Positions 20,473-31,800 of a stretch of DNA of 64,000 bases are shown here, one piece after another. Under the pieces are notes generated by a model that saw only the letters and a program-made list of their open reading frames with translations, made no database searches and was not told where the DNA came from. The number at the start of each line of letters is the position of its first letter. Position 1 is the stretch's first letter. The position numbers and the translations under genes were made by a program. The stretch comes from Symbiodinium natans (lineage: Eukaryota; Sar; Dinophyceae; Suessiales; Symbiodiniaceae): NCBI GenBank assembly GCA_905221605.1, contig CAJNDS010001635.1, positions 538,501-602,500 of the forward strand. The letters run 5' to 3'.

Positions 20473-21401
20473 CCACGACCTTTCGGAGCTTCCGGGGTGG
20501 GCGGGGGGCGGGTTACAATGCTGTTCAGGGTCCTTCTCATGCAGAAATTTCTGCTCTAGCACCGAAATGAAGACGTTGCCCTCGGACATCGGACTCCATT
20601 GCCAATGCAGATCCTCGATAGGAATAGCCCTCAGTGACTCCATATCGATTTCCAAATGTCATGCCCAAAAAGCGACAAGGCCCGCTTCTAGGCACATCGT
20701 CTCACTACTCATCTCATCCTCATCTCGTGTCCTCTTCTTAGGTCTTTAATGATCCTCTCATGTCCTCTTTCTTGGGGGCTGTCAGAGAGTTCGCATGAGT
20801 TGGCGAGGCAGGGGTTCAATGCATCGTTCGCGCACGCCTTCAAATGCGCAGGCCGGTGCGAAGAGCATCTACGAGGCAAGGCTCAGGGCGCCGGAGAGCA
20901 AAAGCCACAAGATTCTTCGGTTTTTTAAAAGGGTTTATCGGGTAGTAAACCCTAAACCCTAAACCCTAAACCCTAAACCCTAAACCCTTTTGCAGGCCCC
21001 AAGGCCCTGAGTCATCAATCGTGTACAAATGTCAAAGCTGATGGGTCCATGGCTCCTAGTCTTGTTGCCGTTGTTGCAGGCCGGGTCGATCCTCCATAAG
21101 GGTGCTGCGCGCCCCCAACCTCTTTCCCTCCCGAGCCGAAATTATCTTGGGGGTCCTTATTATCAGGGAGTCCTACAACTTGGGGATCTCCCTAAACCCT
21201 AAACCCTAAACATCTATATTCGGGGTCCCTTCTTTTCGGTAAACTCGCAGGATGGAACCTTTCAGGGCAGCCTTAAGCCTTGCGAGGTTGGGCTGTCTTT
21301 CTGGCCCCCACCGCCTCCCGCCGAGTTGCCCGTGCGGGAAATTGAGCTTCAGGCAGAGGATGGGTTGATCCTGGAGCCTCTGTTGTTTTTTTTTTTTTTT
21401 G
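20473..21401. other. Spacer
   Basis: CCCTAAA-type tracts at 20947-20990 and 21190-21212. 21132-21245 looks like a diverged GGGGGTTTCCGAAA-family element (GCCGAAATTATCTTGGGGGT on the left, CCCTTCTTTTCGGTAAAC on the right). No supported gene. Confidence 0.5.
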
Positions 21402-21490
21402 GGGGGGGTTCCGAAAATAGGTACCTTATTGGGGTGCCTTAGAATCTCCTTACTATTTACATTTGGGGTCCCCTATCTTCGTAAGTGCGA
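21402..21490. mobile_element. Short foldback element, GGGGGTTTCCGAAA family
   Basis: Left end GGGGGGGTTCCGAAAATAGG with TACCTTATTGGGGTGCCTTA; right end GGGGTCCCCTATCTTCGTAA. The right end is a degraded inverse of the left. Confidence 0.5.
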
Positions 21491-21854
21491 CTATAGAGCT
21501 CTGATGCCACGCACTTTAGCTTCCGCTCCTCGGATAGCTCCTTGGACCTGCTACTCAATTTCAATTTTTTCAAATCCTCGCGTAGAGCCAGGTTGACTCG
21601 ACAACGGGCCTAAGTTACCGGCCACCTCCAAAGACCAACCTGGACCATGAACCCCTAAGCCCTAAGTCCAAACCCCAAAGCCCTCAGGCTAAATGCTTTA
21701 CGATTTAGGTCTTCCGGGTTTTGGGCACGAAGGCCCCCCTAAAACCCGAAGCCCTGAACCCTGAACCCTGAACATCCGCAAGCAGGTGTTTCGGTCGGCG
21801 GAGCCGCAGCCAGAGGAGCCAAGGTTCCCTCAGCGCCTTTGTTTAGGGCTTGGG

Positions 21855-21930
21855 GTTTTAGGGTTTAAGGGTTTATAGAGTTTATAGGGTTGAGGGTTTA
21901 GGGTTTAGGGTTAGGGTTTTTTGGGTTTGG
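21855..21930 (+). repeat. Degenerate TTTAGGG tract
   Basis: Imperfect units with TTTAAGGG, TTTATAGGG and TTGAGGG variants, directly before the inverted-repeat element at 21943. Confidence 0.85.
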
Positions 21931-21942
21931 GGTTTCGACTGG

Positions 21943-22079
21943 TGTAGGGTTCTTAAGGGAGGGGTGTTCAAGGGGGGTAGGTAACCCAAGTTTCCCTTGT
22001 ACCCCCGACTCCTCCCTAAGGCTCCCGAAGCCTCTCCTAGCTACCTACCTTGAGCCCCCCTCCCTTAAGAACCCTATGA
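21943..22079. mobile_element. 137-bp inverted-repeat element with GACTGG flanks
   Basis: The arms 21945-21964 (TAGGGTTCTTAAGGGAGGGG) and 22057-22076 are perfect 20-bp inverted repeats, extended imperfectly by TCAAGG...TAGGTA. GACTGG occurs on both sides (21937-21942 and 22080-22085), a possible 6-bp target duplication. The interior (CCCAAGTTTCCC...CCTCCCTAAGG) has no coding capacity. Confidence 0.7.
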
Positions 22080-22519
22080 GACTGGGTTCAAAAAGGGCTT
22101 AGGGTACTTCACTCGCTTGGGGCTGTGGGTTGCACTGCATCACACGATTTCTGTGCCACCGCGCCACAAGAGTTCTCCCCATGGAACACAAATGGATGCT
22201 TCCAACAGCAGGGAGGGATCGACAGGGAGGCTTGGGTTGAGAGTGGAACATTCGGGGAGGTGACGTGAACTTTCTCTTGGGATGAATGCGGAAGGTTGCG
22301 CAGGTGTCTTTAGGCGACAGGTGCCAGACGCGAGGCGTAGAGGCTTTCGGATCGGTTGTTCCTAGCCGACTGCATGTGCATGCCTGGTGCAAGTTTTCGC
22401 TACGGGCCCAGCAGCATAAAACCCCAGAAGCTTGATTTCCCCTGCGGCGCAAGCTTGCGCTGTGGTTATGAGACCTTTTTAGTTTATTATGCCCTGGGTC
22501 CTGAATAAAAAATATTAAC

Positions 22520-23240
22520 AATAAAGTATGTATGTATGTATGTATGTACGTACGTATTATTGGGGATATACATACATATATATATATACTATAATTATAT
22601 ACATACATATGTATGTGGGTTGGGACCCCGGAAACTTGTCCAGCGCCTCTCAGACCTCTATCCTTGTGCCCTAAACCCTGAACCCAACCCTAAACACTCA
22701 AGCCTAAACCCTGAACCCTGAACCCTGAACCCTAAACCATCCATGCAAAAACAAAAACTGAACTCCCGGAAAAGGCAGGACATGCTGGCAGCAGAGACCG
22801 TTGACGATGACGGCTGGCAGGCACACTCGGAGGGTTCAGAATTTAGGGTTTAGGGTTTAGGGTTAGGGGAAGTTGCAGCAGCAAGGTGTTTGGCGGTCTC
22901 TTGTCACAGGGCTCAGGAGATGGCGCAATTTTGTTTTAGTTGACAGAGATGCATGTGTAGTTCATGGAGGGGCTCGGGACACCTCCTGAGAGAAAGAAAG
23001 ACAGAAAGAAGGAAAGACATAAATGAATACAGAATGAAAGAAATACAGAAAGACATAAAGAAAACACACACATATCTTCATATATATATATATGTATATG
23101 TATGTATGTGTGTGTGAATATACGTATATACATACACATATTAATATAAATATACATATGTATATATATATGTATATATATATATATGTATGTATGTATA
23201 TATATATATATGTAAGGATAATATATATATATATATCAAC
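22520..23240. repeat. Microsatellite-rich stretch
   Basis: (TATG)n at 22524-22556, (TA/CATA) at 22565-22615, CCCTAAA/CCCTGAA units at 22670-22740, TTTAGGG at 22842-22870, GAAA-type at 22988-23062 and (TA)n at 23075-23235. No gene seen. Confidence 0.85.
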
Positions 23241-23404
23241 ACCGGGTGTTCAAAACACAGAATATTTGCATCCCTTACCACGTATCTGCACGGATTTCTA
23301 TGATCATACCTGACAGGCTGGTTGTCTATGGCTGATATGTCAAAGCAAAGCAGTCAAAGCATTATGCATCCGTCACGTGCAAGAGCCAGGCCAGGACAGT
23401 AGGC

Positions 23405-23515
23405 GAACAGCAGGTCGCTCTCCCTCTCCCTCTCGCTCTCTCTCTCGCGCTCGCTCTCTCTCTCTGTTTGTCTGTCTCTCTCTCCCTCTGCCTCTCGCTC
23501 TCTCTTTGTCCCTGT
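23405..23515. repeat. CT/CTCG microsatellite
   Basis: Pyrimidine-only run of CTCTCC, CTCGCT and CTGTCT words. It gives a Ser/Leu-rich pseudo-ORF. Confidence 0.9.
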
Positions 23516-24668
23516 CTTGGTCCACAACAAGCATCGTTGTCGACTCGAATATGAAACCCCTTGCGCGGCAGGTGTTGCCAGCTGACGCAGCGAATATCTT
23601 GAGGCCCAGACTTCAGTTCAGCCGTTCAGGTCGCAGGGCTTGAGGGTTTATAGCACAAAATGTTCGGTTTGTCGCCACCATCAGCCTCCAACCCGAAAGC
23701 TTATAACCTTGAGTCATTTTAAAGCGTGATGCTTCAGTCTTTTGGACATGACTGCCATTACCGAGCTGCGATCTGCAACCCCAACCTCTGCTGAACCTGG
23801 AGCCGCTATAGAGCCCCCTTCCAGGCAAGAGGAGCTGTCTCTGTGCGGGAAGTACGACGCCAGGGATGAGCGGCTTGTTTTTTTCAGCCCACGAAAGTTG
23901 TGGTCAAAAAGTGTTCTGTGTTGGGTTTTTGTCCGGTTTTCGGGTCGTACAGTGTTAGAGGCTAGCTGCTGCTTATTTTCCGGGAAGTCTTCGTCGTCGT
24001 GGGTTAGGTGCATGGGTGCAGGTTCTGGGTTGAAGAATGTTGACGACTTCCATCGCCAAATACACTGGAGCCTCTGGTCCAAGTCGCCGTGTGTGTGTGT
24101 GTGTGTGTGTGTGTGTTTCTTTTCTTTTCTTTTTTATTTTTTTTTTGGGGGGGGGGGGGTTAGGGTTTAGGGTTGAGGGTTTAGGCTTTAGGCTTTATGC
24201 TTTACGGTTTAGGGTTTGGGGTTTAGGGTTTAGGGTTTAGGGTGTACGGATGGTCAGCAACCAGTCCCAGATGTAGGGTTCCCTTCTAAGAAGGACGCGG
24301 AACAAAGATGGGGGGGGGAGGCGACTCTCTTGATTCTCTAGAAACTGCGGAACCAAGCTTTGTGGACCCCCTCGAACCCTAAACCCTAAACCCTAAACCC
24401 TAAACCCTAAACCTTATAAACCCTAAACCCACCCCGAGGTGGCTGCTGCTGTCCGACACAACCTCCCAACTGCGCTTCTCGGCCCAGTGCGGTGCAGAGG
24501 CAAACTGCGCGGCACTGAGGGCTTGAAAACGTGAAGAGCGACAGAGTTAGGGTTTAGGGTTTAGGGTTCAGCACTCCGGGTAGAGCAGTGTTATGGTAAA
24601 GCTTTATATACGGCTCAGATAAAATACCCACCCACCCAGAGAATCCCATAACATTGAGAACCAAAAAT
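23516..24668. other. Ambiguous ORFs then repeats
   Basis: 23742-24000 is open on both strands (the + frame contains EPPSRQEELSLCGKYDARDE) and cannot be decided. (GT)n at 24089-24116, poly-T and poly-G at 24117-24160, then variant TTTAGGG at 24160-24243. CCCTAAA tract at 24376-24430, TTTAGGG at 24547-24570. Confidence 0.45.
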
Positions 24669-24768
24669 CGGCCACATTCTGAAATTAAAGCGGCCAAATT
24701 CTGAAAACAAAGCGGCCAAATTGAGAAAACAAACAACGGCCAAATTCTGAAATTCAATTAAAGTTTAA
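24669..24768. repeat. 22-24 bp tandem repeat, four units
   Basis: Units starting CGGCCAAATTCTGAAAACAA at 24669, 24691, 24713 and 24737. Confidence 0.85.
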
Positions 24769-27537
24769 ATAAAAAATGAATATATATATATATATGTATA
24801 TGTATATATATATATGGTAGAGAGGGTTTAGGGTTTAGGGTTTAGGGTTTAAGGGGTTGCAATGCAGGCTTTGTGGGGTTCAGTGTTCGAAGGCTTATCG
24901 TGTTGATAGCTCTTCAAAGGCTGAGGTCTCAGGGGTTTAGGGTTTAGGGTTTAGGGTTTAGGGTTTAGGGTTTCGGGCAAACGGAGTTTGCAGAAGTAGC
25001 TTATAGGACAGAGAGCTTGAGTTTCTACAGGCTTCCACCATGGACATGGCATGGTATGCATCTACCGACAATACAGACGATTAAGGCCCTTCTCACAAAA
25101 CAGCCCTAAACCCTAAACCCTATAAACCCTAAACCCCCAGCTGTGTTGCTGGCTGCACTGTGAGGGCTGAAGGACTCTGAAAACGACATTGGTTGCTTTC
25201 ATCCTCCCTCTGGTGCTCATTCTTTAAACAGGTTCACGGGTGGTAATTAAGTGGGATCATAGGTCCCCCCTCACCTAGTGTGATCTGTTTTGTAACCGAA
25301 GACAAGGCGCATACCCAGCTTTTGCCTTTCCCTCAGAAGGGTTTCAATTGGTTCTTTAACCTGACATCGAGAACTTGCGAACATCACTTAGAGAACACTT
25401 CGCTCTCCACTCCGGCGGCAAGATCTTTGCCAAACTGCTGCCTTGAACTGGAGGTATGCAGCCCGGATGTCGTGGGAGGTTAGGCTGTGGGGTTTAGGAT
25501 TTAGGGCTTAGGGTTTAGGGTGTGGTTAGGGTGAATTGTGGGGTTGAGCTTGGAAGTATTGACCGGTGCTTAGCACACGCCCCACGGCTTGGGCCGCCGT
25601 CTATTGATTTGCGAAGGCCGTGCTTGACCCCGAAATCACTGGCAGATTCCTCAAGTTGGGGAGCTGCCTCAGGGGGTTTAGGGATTAGGGTTTAGGGTTT
25701 AGGGGGTGAGACAGAACACGGTGTCGGAAGCAGGCGGCATCTCATTGTTGCCATGCCCGGGCCAACGTGTTTTTCAACAGGTGCCACACTGATGTGATAT
25801 TTCCGCTTAGGCTGACCAGTGGCCATATGTATATATTATTTATTTATTTACTTATATACTTATTTGTTTATTTGTTTGTATGTATTTATTTCCATATATA
25901 CATATATCTGATATGATATGGTATGATATGGTATGATATGATATGATATTATTCTAAATTATTATATACATATATCGGGAAGGGTCAAGCGCACGCTGTG
26001 GATACTGATCTCTTGCTGGTGATCCCTCCGCACTGACGCACCCGACTTCCTTCAGACAGCATATCATAATATGAAAGTGCTAGCGCAGAGGGGTTGGGTG
26101 CTGGGACACGTCTCAAGAATGAATTCGAGTACTGCAGGCCATTATCAAAGGGCAGCCCTGCCGGCTGCTTTTTGCCTCTTGGGGGCCTAGCCCCCAACCC
26201 GCCGCCCCAAAAACTCTGAGCCCCAAACCAAGCCTCTCCAAGCCCGAAACCCTAAACATAAACCCTAAACCCTAAACCCCAAGCTAAAACCCTGAACCCC
26301 AAAAGCTGCCTGGCAGGGCAGGCCAAGCTTTGGCCCAGAAAAGTTGCCCCGCCGACGAAAAGTTTAAAGGTCTTGAGATGGGCCCCGAAACCCTTGGCTG
26401 CTACGTAGGCAATCTTTCAGGTTTAGGGCTTAGGATGGTATAATATGCCAGAATGGAATAGCAATGTGACATTATGCATCCTTGTGTCAGTGGCTTTCTG
26501 TCGGAGATCTGAATAAGTGGATCGACGGTGTGTCTCGCTCCTGATGCCGCGGACGTTTTACGCGCATGACGCGCCTGAGTTGCTTTTGTGTTGGGGGGGG
26601 GATACTGGTTCAATCTAGGTAGAACCCATACTGATTCAATCTAGGTAGAACCCAAAGCACTGTTGTTATCATGGCCTACTTCTGATTCTTCCGGGCTGTC
26701 AGGCTCAACGCATGGGCCTTGCAGCTTGTCGCGGAAGGGCGTTTGGGCTTATTTTCAGGCGGCTTTCAGTGACATTTAGTGTTCGGGCACTGTAACTAGC
26801 CATGTAGTTCAAGCAGAACACCAGGGCCTGTCTCGAGGTATACCAAGACTTCAGGGTCTGTCCAAGCAAGCAGGACGGACAGCGCCGCAAAGTCAAACTA
26901 GGACCCAGAGTGGGCCCTTATTCCCTTTTTTTAGGGTTTCGGGTTTAGGCTTTAGGTTACCTTTTCACACCCTGGGACCCTTTATTATTCCTATAGGTAA
27001 CTCGTGGGTCTAGGAACTTTACTTCCACGGCGGGGGCCTCGTAATTGTAGATTTCGGGGAGGATTAAGGTTCAGGCTGCCTGGGTAGACCAGGTTTAGAG
27101 GTGCGGGCTATTTCATGTGTTAGCTTAGCCGCAGGATTGAAGATCTCATGTCTTTGCGGTGCTGTAGGGAGCTGTATCCAGGTGCAGGCTCCGATTCTTT
27201 CTGCCACAGCCCGTTTAATCCAATGCCTGCTAGCACGCACGAAGCGAGCAACGGGTTTAGGGTCTAGGGTTTTGGGTTTAGTGTTTTGGGTTTAGGGCGT
27301 GAATCACCACCAGTCGCTAGGCACATGAATGGCATGCTTTCCACTGCATGTAGACGCCATCCAGGATGCAAGCTGGCGTGCTGATCCAAGAATAGCTGGG
27401 CTGTGTAACCACGACCTCCCGAGTCCTTCTGCAGGGTGTGGCTGATTCAGGCTACCAGTAGCAGGGCCCCTTGCCCTTTGGGCGACTTTGTTTTCAGCGC
27501 TTCAGCATCTGAGTATCATTGGTTTCGATGTCAAGGT
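24769..27537. other. Gene-poor, repeat-studded segment
   Basis: Telomere-like tracts at 24826-24856, 24934-24973, 25105-25132, 25491-25520, 25674-25705 and 26246-26300. (TA)n at 24778-24815, (ATATG)n at 25905-25950. A 26-bp perfect-looking tandem pair (ATACTG.TTCAATCTAGGT) at 26602-26653. The CTAGGACCC repeat at 26896-26933. No supported gene. Confidence 0.5.
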
Positions 27538-27775
27538 TTAGGATTCCAGCGGTTTCGGGTTGACGGGCCGAAGCCCTAAACCCTGTTCAGGGCACGGCTT
27601 GGTTGTGGAACAGTTAAAGGCTTGCAGCATCCCAGAACCTGCTAGTCGATGGTTCTTTGATGAGCCCTGAGAATGAGAGTCTTTGGAGTCAGAGCTGCAG
27701 AAGGGCCTATCTTCCTCGAGTGCGCTTTTGTCAGACAAGAGGCTCCTCCAGTCAAGCTCCCGGGGCAGCACACAC
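27538..27775 (-). CDS. Possible exon, Ser-rich unknown protein
   Basis: The minus frame reads LPRELDWRSLLSDKSALEED, then SSDSKDSHSQGSSKNHR, a plausible hydrophilic protein. A TCTAG at the 5' side (about 27784) could be an acceptor. After about 27600 the frame runs into telomere-like sequence and is probably intron. Unrecognised. Confidence 0.3.
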
Positions 27776-28012
27776 CGCCGCTAGACGTGGGGTATATAAG
27801 TGGTGTTAAACAATAGTCCCCAAACTCCTGGACCATCAGTACCCTAGTACCCTCACGTCCACAGTCCGAGCCCAACCATGGGGGGGGGGGGGCGGGGCAT
27901 CTGCTGGAGTGAGGACCACAAAGACATGCGACACCCTTCTCAGAGTTTCATGGACAGTGCCGAGAGTTGACTACGCACTACCTTACTCCTTACCCAAACC
28001 CAAGAGGACTAT

Positions 28013-28213
28013 TTAGGTTTCAAGGGAGATTTCCAGCACTTGGACGTATCCGAAAGCAAGAGGAGCCGAGGATGATGGCTGAGGGAGTTTCCGGGGCCAG
28101 TTGCTGCGTGGAACGGTGGAACAGAAGTCAGCGAAGTGCCCGAAAATGGAAGGCTTCACGATGATAAGGCCATCTGACCTGAGTTGGTCCTTCGTAGAAG
28201 TCATGACAAGCAC
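28013..28213 (-). CDS. Possible exon, unknown protein
   Basis: Minus-strand frame with DQLRSDGLIIVKPSIFGHFA and DFCSTVPRS. It is short and unrecognised, and the + frame is also open. Confidence 0.22.
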   Translation of the reverse strand: MLVMTSTKDQLRSDGLIIVKPSIFGHFADFCSTVPRSNWPRKLPQPSSSAPLAFGYVQVLEISLET

Positions 28214-31200
28214 CCCTTTTTGGTGTCATGTTTGTGCTCCATTGTTTTTCGTTGCTTCCTGAGATTTCGTCAGGAGTGACGCTCGAGACGCCTTAACTCA
28301 GCAAGGCATCGTTATGGTCACCATGTCCCCTCCATGAGCTTCATACAGATGCCGCTGCATATCGAGGTACTTTCCCATTCCCTAAAGCAAGCCCTGAAGT
28401 CTGCGATGCCTAGAACTCCTGACAAGGTCGGGCTGAGCGTCCGGGCCCCATTGTGGAGGGAAACGGACCTGGCCTAGCGAGGCTGCTTGGGATTTGGGGT
28501 GGGCTCTTATCTTGTTTGGTTTGTCTCATATATATATATATATGTTGTTACCTTGTCTTGTTGCTGTTTTACTTTCTTTCTCTCTCTCTATGAACATGAA
28601 ATCACGCCAAGACGAAGTTGACCATAAAGTACTGGCATTTCATCAAAGTGCCGACCTCGCAGTAATTCCTCTCGTTCGGCGCCAGCCGGGCACCCTAAAC
28701 CCTTTGCCACCAGTAGCATAGTATTTTCTGTATTGTTGGCTTCCTTAACTTTCCCTTGAGTAGGCCGCGCAGTACTTTGGCCAGGCGAGTGGCAACAACA
28801 GCACATCCTTCAAGGAAGAAACGCAACACACAAAACGGCTCATGTTTGCCACAGAAGTCAGCAATACAAAAAGGAGCCAAGAAAAAACATAAAGAAAGCG
28901 TAAATCAAACAAAAAAAACGATTTGGAAGACTATTCTCCCGCCAGGAGGACTAGCGACTAGTGACTAGTGATCTGACTTCTTCTTTGGGGGGCGGGGGTT
29001 CGCTTGAACAGGACCCAAAAACACACAGATCCTAATCGAAAGCGCCTCTGCTCAGTGCTTGCGTCTCGAATGAATATATAGCCACATACTTTGGTCCTTG
29101 AATCTGTTTATGCTCTGCGTGGTTCGTGCGCTCATCAAGACTCGTGGCCCGGCGTACATGAGTCCTAGCAACACCTTTTGGAAGCATAGCCGCAAGCACG
29201 GCATGTGCCATACCTGCTAAAGCCAGAAGTGATATCATCTCTCTGAGGCTGGGCCGTGTGCCTGCGCCTTCTGCACTGCATGTCCCAGGCACGATGGGAG
29301 CACTATCAGTACTTCTAGTCGCCAGCGACAAATGTGTGCAGCGAACGGCAATCGTTTCTCTGGACAATGCGTGTGGAGACTTTGCCAACACCCAACACCG
29401 GATTTATCGCTGATAGCTTCTGGTTCGGGCGTGTGGGGGATTACAAGGGTCTTCTGGCGCGTCTTGGTATGATACTGGCTCTTTCAGTCTTACAGCTCCT
29501 ATACCAAAGCACAGCAGAGTTCTACCAAAGCCCCTGTTTTCGCCTCAAGACTCTGCAGAGCACCGGCGCAAGGAGTCACTCTGTCCTGCGGCCGTCTCGC
29601 TGGAAGACGCAGCTTTTGCTTGCGAGCGCTGGCGGCTCAGCTCTTGTCTCCAAGGGCTGGCAGTACCAGCATTGGGCTATTAGGCCTTATAGAATCCCCC
29701 TAACCAACCCTATAAAGGGCCTTTTTAAGGGGTTATGGGTAAAATGGCCCATACAGGTATCGTCCTTTTTCTCGAGCGCTCTCTGAGCCACATGCCTCCT
29801 GTATCGGGTTTCTTTGCGATACCTTCACATTTTTGGCGGCCTGCACGTGTTTCAAGTCCTGCGTGACAGCCTACATCAGCGTGTTCTTCTGGCTAACCTA
29901 CGTTCCACGACCCATGAACCTCCAAGTATACCCTGAAACAACCTAAGCCCTAAATCCTAAACTCGAAACCCTAAACCCTAAGCCCTAAATTCTAAATCCT
30001 AAATCCTAAACTCGGAACCCTAAATCCTAAGCGCAGGTGCGGGGAGCAGTTGGGGCCTTGGAGTTGCCTCAGATGCCACGTGGGCGCTTCTGCTTGGGTT
30101 TAGGGCTCAGGGCCTCAGGCCTCAGGGCTCAGGGCTCAGGGCTCAGGGCTTAGGGCTTATAGGGCTTAGGGTTTATAAGGTTTAGGGCGGAGAAAAAAGG
30201 CTTCGGTTCTTGGTGCATGTAACGACTTTCCCAGCAGATGCCTCACAGGCTCCACGCAAAAGGATGTCATGTTGCACTCGCTTTAGGAGGGCTTGGATGG
30301 TGCTTCTGAGACGAGTGACACCTGCAACACGCCCTCTTACACAGGTTTGGGGTCCACACTGTCATCGATGCATTCCTTACCGGTCTAGGCTTTGGGTTTT
30401 GTAGATGCTGTGCTCGAAAGGCAAGCGCGGAGCCAAGGGTGCGGTAGCCCTTCTATGGGGTGCGCGTCGAATAGTCGAAGCATGTCGAAGCCCATTCACA
30501 GATGCACCGCCCAACCTCCGAGAGACCAGGCCGTCAAGGGCTGGCCTCGATCCCATGGCACCTGGGCCTGAGGAATGGGCTTTCAAGTTTTTGTGGGGTT
30601 AAGGGTTGTGGCTCGGGGGTTTTCCCAAGATTCAGGCGAGATGTGGCGCTGGGGTCCATCTTGGGCTTCAAGCAAAATGTTCCTAAATCGCGTCGGAGGA
30701 GATAGGACAGATAGGATGATAGCCGCCGCGCCCAATCAAATGTCTAAGGGTACTGTAGTTCTCTTGATGTTCTCTTGTTACTTTGCACGGTCCCCTACCT
30801 TCTTTAAAGGGTTTGGAAGTAAGGGCCCTTGGGGGTCAAAGGTTCAAAACGGGGTAAAAAAACGGTTCCCGTTTTAAAGGCCTATATTAAGGAACTTTGT
30901 AACTACCTAAAGAAATGTGTACACTCTCTGGTTGGTGGTGGGAAGGGCCCGGAAGGCTCGTGGAGGGGTTTTTACATACAGGCTCCGTACTTATAATCTG
31001 TTGATTCGTACAATAAGTACCCGCGAGCCTTGGTTCATTTATGCTTGAGACATGCCATTGTTGAGCTGGCGCCGACCAGGCAGAAATCTCGCAGCTGGGC
31101 CTGTCCTGCATGATTGAGCGGTGGAATTTTCAGAGCAGGTCGGGTCGTCTAGACTATAGACGAAGCCAGGCAACAAATGCGGCCTAACAGGGCTCGATCT

Positions 31201-31800
31201 TGTAGGCTTTGCAGGACGTCGCGCCTTCCATGCCATAGCAGTAAAGATCAGTACAGTCACGCAAAGGAATGTGGCTACAACGTGGTTCCTTCGGTCGTCG
31301 ATTCGTTGTAGACTTTCAATCTTTGGGCTGTCAAACACGCTCGTCGCAGGAGACGGACACTACAATCTAGACAACTGGCTGAGGCAAACCGGAGAGATGG
31401 ATAAACCTGGAGAATCCCTAGCAGGTATGCGGCCACCCCGAAGCGTTGCGGCCCCCAGGCTCTAGTTGTGGCTCCCACATGAACTCGTCATTGTGCCCGC
31501 AGGCCCTGAATCATTCTGCGTCTATTTGAGCTAGTCCGCGGCATACAAGGAGTATCAAGGAGTCAGCCAATGCCCAGCCGTCAGTCAATGCCCAGCACAT
31601 CTCGATCCCTGAACACCTGAATCATGACATACAAAGCCCTTGCAAGACGATCTAAAGCCCTACAACCCCGAAACTGAACCCTCTACTGCTTGCGTCAACT
31701 ATGGCGGCCTCCGACTGTGACATCATGGCGCAGCTGCGGCAGCAGGTGCTCCCTAGAGGGCACTTTTTCTTACACTGGGGTTAGGTTTGGTTTGAAAGAA
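28214..31800. other. Gene-poor segment
   Basis: Telomere-variant tracts at 29960-30030 (CCTAAAT types) and 30096-30180 (CAGGGCT heptamers drifting into TTAGGGC). ORFs of 119 aa (29032-29391, minus) and 150 aa (29334-29786, plus) lack domain or splice support. (TA)n at 28528-28545. An inverted AAAACGGG...CCCGTTTT pair lies at 30846-30876. Confidence 0.45.

Noticed and set aside
23742-24082. Overlapping ORFs of 122-142 aa on both strands
   Set aside because: Both have similar composition, neither has a domain or splice site, and the + frame ends in a (GT)n run.
29032-29786. ORFs of 119 aa (minus) and 150 aa (plus)
   Set aside because: They overlap on opposite strands with no domain, repeat conservation or splice signal to choose between them.
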